64,000 bases of DNA. Source: VRUE01 sp963844395. Its GTDB lineage: Bacteria > Actinomycetota > Thermoleophilia > Solirubrobacterales > 70-9. Position 1 is the first letter of the stretch; each line of letters begins with the position of its first letter. Made by a program: the position numbers and the translations under genes. The notes below the pieces were generated by a model. The model did no database searches, was not told the origin of the DNA, and was given only the letters and a program-made list of their open reading frames with translations. Shown one piece after another: positions 42,324-48,474 of this stretch. The stretch spans positions 620,001 to 684,000 of the forward strand of contig CAWJNX010000001.1 in NCBI GenBank assembly GCA_963844395.1, in the 5' to 3' direction.

Positions 42324-43742
42324 TCAGCACCCTTCGTTGGGGGCGCCAGTAACAGAGGTCGCCGTGCATTCGAGGAAGCGGCTGTGCACGTAGTGCGGCG
42401 CCGTGTTTGGAAGCACGGAGTTGTTGACCTCGGCGCTCGTCCAAACCTGCGCTTCGGAATCGAGGTGAACGGTTTTGCCTGCCAGCGCGCCGCAGAACTT
42501 GGTGTTGCTGTCCAGCTCGATGTCGGTGTAGGGGGCGTAGATGACGAAGTTCTGCTCGCAGGGCCCGTCGACGGAGGTTTCGCTGTTCAGCAGGATGTTC
42601 GTATCGCTTTCCGGCGAGCCGACGAACAGCATCAACAGGTTGATCGCATTGCCTTTTGCCGCGGTGATCCGCGAGTTCGAGCGCAGCTCCAGCTGCGTCA
42701 CGCCCGAGTCGTATTTGCAGTTCTGCGGCGAGTCGAAGTAGATCGTCACGTTCGCCCCTTCGGCCACGTAAAGGGAGCTGTTGCTGCCCAGGATCAATTT
42801 GCAGAAGCTGTAGACCGTCCCGCCGAGGGTCACCGCGCTGTTGCTGCCGATCACCAGCTCCCGCGGGCCGCACGCTTCGGTTGCTTTGCCATTGCCGTCG
42901 AAGCCGCCGAAGCACGCAGTGTTTTTGTTGCCGCTGATCCTGTCTTTTTCGAACAGCAGGCTATTGTCGTTTTCGGTCGGCGCGTTGCCCTGATTGACCG
43001 GAGGAAGGATGATTTCGTCTTCCGCGGCCGTGCCTCCAAGTGCGCTGCAGCCGATGTCGGCGTAGTAGCCGCTGCCTTTGAGCTCTTTCCCGATGCCAAC
43101 GGTGGCGATGCCGCACTGTTTTGCGTTGCTCGCCAGCGTGAGGTCGCCGTTGGTCGCCGTGCCTGCGTGGATCTGCGCTTTCGAGTCGAGCGTGATCCCG
43201 TCTTCCGCCTTGACGGCTGCGTTGACGAACATGCCGCGCCCGCTCGCGGAGCTGCCCGTGACGTGGACCCGGCGCGTCACGCCGCCGAAGGCGCCCGTCG
43301 AGACGATCTCCAGGTCAGTCCATGCAAATTCGCCACTCGGCGGCTGGAAGCCGGTCGGCCTCACCCAGTAGCTGACCGTGCCGCCGTTCACCGGCGTCCC
43401 CACGATCGGCCCGCACCATCCTTCGGCATTCGCAGAGAAATTGAGGGGCGCACAGGGCGTGGATGCGGACACGAGCCCGTAGCGGTTGAAGTGCAGGAGC
43501 GCCTGTTCGACCCCCGACTCGGCGACGGCCAGTGCCGTCTTGCTCCCCTGGTCCCGCACAGTGCCGCTCTGGCCCTGGATCGAGGTCGACACCGCGACGC
43601 CGGCCATCCCGAGCGCCGCAACCGTCATCAGCAGCACCGTCGGCACGGCGAAGCCGGCCTCGGAGGCGAGGCGCCGGGCGGCGGCCCGGACGAGATGCCG
43701 GACTGGGATCAGGAAAGCGAGAGGTCGATTGAGCATGGCCAT
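42324..43742 (-). CDS. PilX-like pilus assembly protein (native gene downstream of IS)
   Basis: 472 residues from ATG 43742. A prepilin-type helix (ASEAGFAVPTVLLMTVAALG) and AVAESGVEQALLHFNRYGL are characteristic of PilX/minor pilins with N-terminal helix packing. The C-terminal 330 residues are Ser/Asn/Gly-rich and repetitive (ITLDSKAQIHAGTATNGDLT, LVIGSNSAVTLGGTVYSFCK) and look like a beta-helix with bacterial-adhesin character. The frame is open upstream through the IS end into the transposase; the native start is either ATG 43742 or 43736. Native leader sequence 43743-43864 survives between the gene and the IS. Confidence 0.82.
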   Translation of the reverse strand: MAMLNRPLAFLIPVRHLVRAAARRLASEAGFAVPTVLLMTVAALGMAGVAVSTSIQGQSGTVRDQGSKTALAVAESGVEQALLHFNRYGLVSASTPCAPLNFSANAEGWCGPIVGTPVNGGTVSYWVRPTGFQPPSGEFAWTDLEIVSTGAFGGVTRRVHVTGSSASGRGMFVNAAVKAEDGITLDSKAQIHAGTATNGDLTLASNAKQCGIATVGIGKELKGSGYYADIGCSALGGTAAEDEIILPPVNQGNAPTENDNSLLFEKDRISGNKNTACFGGFDGNGKATEACGPRELVIGSNSAVTLGGTVYSFCKLILGSNSSLYVAEGANVTIYFDSPQNCKYDSGVTQLELRSNSRITAAKGNAINLLMLFVGSPESDTNILLNSETSVDGPCEQNFVIYAPYTDIELDSNTKFCGALAGKTVHLDSEAQVWTSAEVNNSVLPNTAPHYVHSRFLECTATSVTGAPNEGC

Positions 43743-45131
43743 ACGTCCAGGTCTAGATCGACGCTCCAAGCGCTCCCTTGAGCGGAGTCCCCAAATGTGC
43801 GCTCTCAAGCGCGGCCACTGGACGGATCGACCATACGTCCAACCCAGAAATCGGTAGAAAAAAGGGCTCTCCTGACGTTTCCGTGGGTCACGTAACGGTG
43901 ACTCGGCAAGCGGCGGGCACAGCCCGCCGAGCTTCAGCATCGCCAGGGAGATCAGCGCCTCGGGCGAGTGAAATCCGAATGCGCGACGGGCGATCAGCCG
44001 GATCTGTGTGTTGATCGCCTCGACGCGGGCGTTGGAGAGACCGTGGCGGATCGCCGCGACGATCCCTTCGCGCTGGTCGCTGATCGTGCGCGCCAGCTTC
44101 ACGAACGGCTTCAGGCGGCAGCGCCGCGCCCACTGCAGCCAGTCGTCGAGCAGGCGGATCGCCGCCTGGGGCCCAAGGCGGTAGATCTGGCGCAGCTGCT
44201 CCTTCAGCAGATAGGCGCGGTAGAGCGGGCGGTTGAGCCGCTCGAGATCGGCTAGCTTTGACTGCTGGCGGGCTGTCAGGTTCTCGGGGTTCTTCCAAAG
44301 GCAGAAGCGGGCGCCCTTCAGCTCCCGGGCCGCATCGGCCTGGCCCGCCCGGCGAGCCTCCCTCCAGACCTCGCGGCGGATCTCGTCGAGCGCCTCGGTG
44401 GCGAGCTGCACGACATGGAAGGGGTCCACGCAGCGCTTGGCCTTCGGGCAGCGCTTTGCCAGCACCGCCTCGATCCAGCCCGCCATGTCGCAGGAGACGA
44501 GCTTGAGGCGCCTGGCGCGCTCGGGGCCGAGCGCGTCGAAGAACGCCTCCACGGTCGCCTTGTCTCGCCCCGGCGCCGCCCACACGAGCCGCCCGGTGTC
44601 GTGATCGACGACCACGGTCAGGTACCGGTGGCCCTTGCGGTGGCTGATCTCATCGATGCCGATCCGCCGCAGGCCGGCGAGCAGGTCGGCCTCGCGCCCC
44701 GCCTCGGCGGCGACCCGCTCGCAGATACTCCCGACGCTGCGCCAGGCGATTCGCATCAGCTCGGCGACGGCGCTGCCCGAGGTGTTCACGGCCAGCCAGG
44801 CGACCTGCTGCTCGAATGCGCAGGTGAAGCGCGAGCCGTGGCGGGCCCAGGGCACCGCACAGACGACGACGCCGTGCTCGGAGCAGCGCACCCTCGGCGC
44901 GTCGGCCTCCAGGTAGGCGATCGTCGTGCCCAGGTCCAGCGCCCGCCAGTGCCGTCGTCCCTCGCCAAGGTCGAACCCGGGGGATCGGCGGCGGCAGACG
45001 CCGCAGCGATCGCGCTCCCGATGGTGCGGCCTGACCGCCACCACTACCTGCCCTTCGTCGTCGAGCTCGACGCTCTCGACCACTGCTCGCTCCAAGCCGA
45101 GCAGGCCCGCCCATACCCTGTCTTTGCGCAC
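42324..45131 (-). CDS. ISL3-family transposase whose frame runs into the PilX-like gene
   Basis: The transposase begins at 45131 (VWAGLLGLERAVVESVELDD). It has an N-terminal zinc-binding region (RCGVCRRRSPGFDLGEGRRH, core CGVCRRRSPGFD), then the ISL3 DDE core: IGIDEISHRKGHRYLTVVVD, SCDMAGWIEAV with DPFHVVQLATEALDEIRREV, and final SNARVEAINTQIRLIARRAFG (core ARVEAINTQIRLIARRAFG) carrying the last Glu. It has no stop before the IS end at 43865. It continues in frame through the inverted repeat and 120 bp of native leader to the stop of the pilus gene at 42324, giving one 935-codon frame. The transposase part is about 420 residues, the family's usual size. A chimeric protein is possible but not needed. 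Confidence 0.85.
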   Translation of the reverse strand: MRKDRVWAGLLGLERAVVESVELDDEGQVVVAVRPHHRERDRCGVCRRRSPGFDLGEGRRHWRALDLGTTIAYLEADAPRVRCSEHGVVVCAVPWARHGSRFTCAFEQQVAWLAVNTSGSAVAELMRIAWRSVGSICERVAAEAGREADLLAGLRRIGIDEISHRKGHRYLTVVVDHDTGRLVWAAPGRDKATVEAFFDALGPERARRLKLVSCDMAGWIEAVLAKRCPKAKRCVDPFHVVQLATEALDEIRREVWREARRAGQADAARELKGARFCLWKNPENLTARQQSKLADLERLNRPLYRAYLLKEQLRQIYRLGPQAAIRLLDDWLQWARRCRLKPFVKLARTISDQREGIVAAIRHGLSNARVEAINTQIRLIARRAFGFHSPEALISLAMLKLGGLCPPLAESPLRDPRKRQESPFFYRFLGWTYGRSVQWPRLRAHIWGLRSRERLERRSRPGRMAMLNRPLAFLIPVRHLVRAAARRLASEAGFAVPTVLLMTVAALGMAGVAVSTSIQGQSGTVRDQGSKTALAVAESGVEQALLHFNRYGLVSASTPCAPLNFSANAEGWCGPIVGTPVNGGTVSYWVRPTGFQPPSGEFAWTDLEIVSTGAFGGVTRRVHVTGSSASGRGMFVNAAVKAEDGITLDSKAQIHAGTATNGDLTLASNAKQCGIATVGIGKELKGSGYYADIGCSALGGTAAEDEIILPPVNQGNAPTENDNSLLFEKDRISGNKNTACFGGFDGNGKATEACGPRELVIGSNSAVTLGGTVYSFCKLILGSNSSLYVAEGANVTIYFDSPQNCKYDSGVTQLELRSNSRITAAKGNAINLLMLFVGSPESDTNILLNSETSVDGPCEQNFVIYAPYTDIELDSNTKFCGALAGKTVHLDSEAQVWTSAEVNNSVLPNTAPHYVHSRFLECTATSVTGAPNEGC

Positions 45132-45245
45132 GTCGTTGCCGCTCCTTTCGATTTCCAGCCTTCGAGAAGCCGGAAACCTAGGCGCGGAGCGGCGTGCGCC
45201 TTCCTCTCAGCTGCTTACTTCACCCACGGAAACGTCAGGAGAGCC
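43865..45245 (-). mobile_element. Complete ISL3-family insertion sequence, 1,381 bp
   Basis: Terminal inverted repeats at 43865-43888 and 45222-45245 are perfect over 24 bp. The flanks carry an 8-bp direct duplication, GAAAAAAG, at 43857-43864 and 45246-45253, the size ISL3 elements make. One transposase gene fills it, on the minus strand. The insertion point is the U-tract of the pilA terminator. Perfect ends and duplication indicate a recent transposition. Confidence 0.96.
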
Positions 45246-45246
45246 G

Positions 45247-45275
45247 AAAAAAGGCGGGCCCGAAGCCCGCCTTTT
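45247..45275 (-). terminator. Rho-independent terminator of pilA
   Basis: On the minus strand a GGCGGGC stem, UUCGG loop and GCCCGCC stem (45271-45253) are followed by a run of U. The loop forms a stable C(UUCG)G cap. It starts 22 nt after the pilA stop. The IS insertion duplicated the U-tract, so termination is probably preserved. A plus-strand T-run (45272-45275) makes it usable in both directions. Confidence 0.92.
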
Positions 45276-45296
45276 CTCAACTGATGAGTCAGAGCC

Positions 45297-45773
45297 TCAG
45301 CCAGCCCATTTCCCGCCAGTAGGACAGCCACCTTTGCCCTGAGTTGGCCCACAGGTCGAGGTCGCGACTCCATTATCCGACGTAATAGAGAACCAGCTCG
45401 TCGTGTCGGACGTCACTTTAACGGTGTATTTGCGCGGGCCTTCGGGCGTCACCACAAGAGTGGCACCATTCAAGCTCGGCTCGATCGCTTGAATTTTGGG
45501 GGCGTCCGCAGCGACCGTGCCCGTGATCGACCCGTCTACAACGCCCTGATTATCGGTTGCAAACGTCTCCACCGCGGTTTGGGCGGTCCGAGCTGCGCTC
45601 TTCGCGTCTGCGTCGGTCGCCTTGTCCCGCTGGTTGAAGAAGGCGGGGATCGCGATCGCGGCGAGGATGCCGAGGATCAACATGACGACGAGAAGCTCGA
45701 TGAGCGTGAAGCCCGCCTCCCGATCGCCGCTGAGCCGGGCACTCATACGCGCCCGGAGATTCTGGAGCAACAT
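45297..45773 (-). CDS. pilA: Major type IV pilin (PilA)
   Basis: 158 residues. The prepilin leader ends with Gly in DREAGFTLIELLVVMLILGI; Phe+1 and Glu+5 are canonical. The conserved N-terminal helix continues LAAIAIPAFFNQRDKATDAD. The C-terminal half has a probable disulfide loop near the end (TSTCGPTQGKGGCPTGGKWA), as in many major pilins. AGGAGG lies 7 nt before ATG 45773, the strongest Shine-Dalgarno in the region. The 5' leader carries a cyclic-di-GMP riboswitch and a strong terminator follows, so pilA is a separately regulated single-gene unit. Confidence 0.93.
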   Translation of the reverse strand: MLLQNLRARMSARLSGDREAGFTLIELLVVMLILGILAAIAIPAFFNQRDKATDADAKSAARTAQTAVETFATDNQGVVDGSITGTVAADAPKIQAIEPSLNGATLVVTPEGPRKYTVKVTSDTTSWFSITSDNGVATSTCGPTQGKGGCPTGGKWAG

Positions 45774-45844
45774 TTAGAGACCTCCTATGGTCCTAATCGT
45801 TTGAGCCAGAGCCCCGTCGCGTGAAGCCACGTGGTGTCTGTCAA

Positions 45845-45928
45845 CCCCGGTGGTAGCCCGGCTGACTCGAACGGAGTCCCGACGGCTTTGCGCCCCCGCC
45901 TCGCAGCGGGTTTGCCTTTTGCACCGAG
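45845..45928 (-). promoter_or_regulatory. Class I cyclic-di-GMP riboswitch (GEMM-I) in the pilA leader
   Basis: On the minus strand the conserved blocks appear in order: GGCAAACC, a stem with a GCGA (GNRA) tetraloop (CGCTGCGAGGCG), GCGCAAAGCC, a GACTC/GAGTC-closed second stem, and AGCCGGGCTACC. The closing stem P1 pairs CGGTG (near 45925) with CACCG (near 45849). This is the consensus order of the GEMM-I aptamer. The expression platform is the 70 nt between 45845 and the pilA start, where AGGAGG could be sequestered by nearby GGACC. Ligand binding is inferred from motif match. Confidence 0.88.
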
Positions 45929-46162
45929 GCACTGGCAGATTCATCACAGACCCCTAATCGGCCGTCCCACCAATCCCTAAATCCCTGAAATTTGGGCTTC
46001 CTGCGGCGAAAATCAGGTTCGACGCCGCTGTCATGGCCGCATTGAGCCAATCCGCACCGACTTCAGTGGCTACGAGGGCAAGTTCGTCGTAAATCTACGT
46101 TCTGACGACACTATGCATGACTGTCGAAAACACGCAGGCACCCGGTGTAAGAGATCCAGTCG
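45929..46162. other. Intergenic region upstream of the pilA riboswitch
   Basis: Between the vapC-like stop at 46163 and the riboswitch lies about 230 bp without a coding frame I can support. The pilA promoter should be here, but no convincing -35/-10 pair was found. Locally AT-richer around 45958-45995. Confidence 0.5.
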
Positions 46163-46540
46163 TCAGGCCGGGTGTATAACGCTGAGGCCGTGCTTCTTTG
46201 CGGCCTCGCCCAAGCGCTCGTCGTAGGTGACGAAGGCGCCGATGTCCCCACGGACGGCGAGCGCGGTGGCTAGGTGGAGGGCGTCGAGGCTGCGAAGCGG
46301 GTCGGGAGACAGCGACGCAGCCTTTGCGAGCACGGCGTCGTCGAGGGGCAATAGGGCGACGCCCTCGAGCCAGGCACGCGCGTCCCGCGCATACTCCTGG
46401 CCGTAGCGGGCACAGGCTCGGATCGCCTCCACGGCAAGCAGGGCGCTGGAGACGTAGCCGTCCCACTCGGCCAGTTCGCGCCGTAGCGCTTCGTGTCCCT
46501 CCTCCTCCAGCGGCAGCTTCACGTAGGCCGAGCTGTCCAG
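46163..46540 (-). CDS. VapC-like PIN-domain toxin without a canonical start codon
   Basis: PIN-domain residues are present: Asp in LDSSAYVKLPLEEEGHEALR (core LDSSAYVKL), Glu in LLAVEAIRACARYG, Asp in DPLRSLDALHLATALAVRG and Asp in FVTYDERLGEAAKKHG. No ATG, GTG or TTG lies in frame between the upstream stop at 46583-46585 and the first catalytic Asp. The candidate starts are CTG 46540, directly before that Asp, or GTG 46522, which would lose it. The toxin may therefore be poorly made or silenced. It follows the Phd/YefM-type antitoxin after a short gap. Confidence 0.75.
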   Translation of the reverse strand: MDSSAYVKLPLEEEGHEALRRELAEWDGYVSSALLAVEAIRACARYGQEYARDARAWLEGVALLPLDDAVLAKAASLSPDPLRSLDALHLATALAVRGDIGAFVTYDERLGEAAKKHGLSVIHPA

Positions 46541-46557
46541 ATATGCGAGCCGACCGG

Positions 46558-46839
46558 CTACAGCCGCTCCTCGCGCTGCTCGTCAAGCACCTCGACACTG
46601 GGCGGGCCCTTGGCAGGAGGCTTGGTCGAACTGGCGGCGAGGCCCAGCAGATCGGCACGCGGCATCGTCGCTCCCCGCTCCGCGACCAAGCGGGCGAGCG
46701 GCGAATCTGCTGGCCCCGAGGGGGCCAAGCGAGCGACCTCCCTCCCCCGCTCGGTTACGACGAAGGTCTCCCCCTCCTTGACCTCGCGGAGGTATCGCGA
46801 CAGGTTCTGCCGTAGCTCTCGCACGCCCACCTGGTTCAT
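46558..46839 (-). CDS. Phd/YefM-family antitoxin
   Basis: A 93-residue antitoxin beginning MNQVGVRELRQNLSRYLREV and EGETFVVTERGREVARLAP, the usual Phd/YefM DNA-binding and dimerisation fold. The disordered C-terminal half (KPPAKGPPSVEVLDEQREER) would bind the toxin. ATG 46839 is preferred by alignment over the open-frame start at 46908. It precedes the PIN-domain gene by 17 bp, measured to the possible CTG start, forming a type II toxin-antitoxin pair. Confidence 0.88.
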   Translation of the reverse strand: MNQVGVRELRQNLSRYLREVKEGETFVVTERGREVARLAPSGPADSPLARLVAERGATMPRADLLGLAASSTKPPAKGPPSVEVLDEQREERL

Positions 46840-46912
46840 GTGCGTCACTGTAGCACCTGGCGGGCTGAGCCGAATCGCCTGAGCAGCCGCCCTCCCCCGC
46901 TCCGTCATGACG

Positions 46913-48382
46913 CTATTTCGGCGGCCGGTCGGCGGGTTTGCCGGGGGGATCGCCTTTTCCGGACGACTTGCCGGGCGATTCTTCGGCGGAACCGGGATCT
47001 TCTGCCACCGGCGCCGGCGTGGGCGCCGGATCGGGCGCCGCTGCAGGCGCCGCCGTGGGCTTCGGTTTGGAGCGGGGCTTAGAGACGGACGTCGGCTGCG
47101 TGGGCTGGATCGCGGTCTCCCCTGAGGAGCGGTTTGGGCCGGACTTGCTCGGGGCGCCGCCGCCAGCCGCGGCTTGCACTGGGGCGGGCGCGGGTTCAGA
47201 GATCGTCTCTCCAGCGGTCGTCGCTGCCGGGGCCGTCCCCCCGGTGGCCCCGGCCGCGGTCCGCCGCGCCTTCTTCTTCCCTCCCCGCTTGCCCACCGCG
47301 GTTTTGGCGGTGTTCCCGCTGGGCTCCGAAGAGGAGCTCGGCCCCTGCGCGGAACCGGCCGCCGGGTCAGCGGGGGCTGCAGGCTGATCGTCCCCGGCGA
47401 AGACTGCCGCAGCCGCGCCGGTGAGGAGCAGCAGCGCCGCCAGGCCGGCCGCGAGCGTCACGCGACGCCGCGGTTGCTTGCCGGGCGGTGACTCGGTCGC
47501 GGCGTCGGCCGCCGTGCCAGGCAGCGACGCCGCCGTGCCACGAGCCGCCATCGCCTCGGCGATCTCCTCGCTCCAGTCGGCACCGACCAGCTCCGCCGCC
47601 TTCGCCATCGTCTCCTCCAACAGCCACGGGATGGCGGCGATCGGCGCCCAAGCGCGGTAGGAGGCGCCGGCCTCTTGCATCACCTCGACCCCGAGCCCAC
47701 AGCGGCCGCAGTTGGCCAGGTGGGCGTCGAGCCAGGCCGCGTCGCGGGAGGCGGCGTCGAGCTGCCCGTCCTCGCGCGAGGCGATCAGCGGCAGCGCCCG
47801 CTCGCACTCCGGCGAGGGTGCGGCGACGGAGGCGAGGACGTTGCCGCGCAGCTCGTCGTGGAGGTTGATCCGCGCCCGGGAGATCAGCTGGGCGACCGCG
47901 CTGCGATTCGTCTCCATGATCGTCGCGATCTCCTCGTAGGAGAGCTCCTCCAGCGCGCCCAGTGCAAGCGCCTCGCGCTGGTGCTCGGGCAACCGCATGC
48001 TCGCCTCGCGGATCTCCCCCTGTGGCTCGCCTTCGCCGAGCGTCGCCGCCGACTCCGAGATCCTCTCTCTGGGCCTGGGCTGCCGCTCGGCCATCAGGTC
48101 GTGGCAGGCGCTGCGCACCTCGGCGAGCAGGTGAGGGCCGAAGCTCGGATCGCCGTCGTCGGCCCGGGGCGGCCTCCGCATCGCGCCGAGGAAGGCCTGC
48201 TGCACGGCCTGGGCGGCCTCGGCTTCGGAACCGACGATGCGGTAAGCGACGTTAAAAGCGCGCTGCTCGTAGCGCCCGTACAGCGAGGCGAACGCGCTGC
48301 CGTCTCCCGCCGCCGCCATACCGGCAAGGCGCGCCTCTTCGACGGTGAGCGCCGACTCCCCTTTCACGGCTGTGGCGTCCAT
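46913..48382 (-). CDS. ECF-type sigma factor fused to zinc-finger, membrane helix and disordered tail
   Basis: 489 residues from ATG 48382. Residues about 15-180 hold sigma region 2 (FASLYGRYEQRAFNVAYRIV, AAQAVQQAFLGAMR) and region 4 (MRLPEHQREALALGALEELS, YEEIATIMETNRSAVAQLIS). Residues about 225-245 hold a zf-HC2 anti-sigma-like motif (DAHLANCGRCGLGVEV). A single membrane helix follows (RVTLAAGLAALLLLTGAAAAVF), then about 150 residues rich in Pro, Ala, Ser and Lys. Sigma and anti-sigma parts in one chain suggest a membrane-tethered sigma factor released by a signal. The stimulus is unknown. The neighbouring OmpA-domain gene is 92 bp upstream on the same strand. Confidence 0.85.
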   Translation of the reverse strand: MDATAVKGESALTVEEARLAGMAAAGDGSAFASLYGRYEQRAFNVAYRIVGSEAEAAQAVQQAFLGAMRRPPRADDGDPSFGPHLLAEVRSACHDLMAERQPRPRERISESAATLGEGEPQGEIREASMRLPEHQREALALGALEELSYEEIATIMETNRSAVAQLISRARINLHDELRGNVLASVAAPSPECERALPLIASREDGQLDAASRDAAWLDAHLANCGRCGLGVEVMQEAGASYRAWAPIAAIPWLLEETMAKAAELVGADWSEEIAEAMAARGTAASLPGTAADAATESPPGKQPRRRVTLAAGLAALLLLTGAAAAVFAGDDQPAAPADPAAGSAQGPSSSSEPSGNTAKTAVGKRGGKKKARRTAAGATGGTAPAATTAGETISEPAPAPVQAAAGGGAPSKSGPNRSSGETAIQPTQPTSVSKPRSKPKPTAAPAAAPDPAPTPAPVAEDPGSAEESPGKSSGKGDPPGKPADRPPK

Positions 48383-48474
48383 CGATTTGACGGTACTCGC
48401 CCCCACAGCGGATGACCGGGTGGAGTGGTGCAAGGGCGGCGCCGCCTGGACGGATGGTGTAGGGGCCGCGTTCG

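Noticed and set aside
42324..45131. A purposeful transposase-pilin fusion protein
   Set aside because: The perfect IS ends and target duplication show the joined frame is an accident of a recent insertion; the pilus gene has its own start region at 43736-43742.
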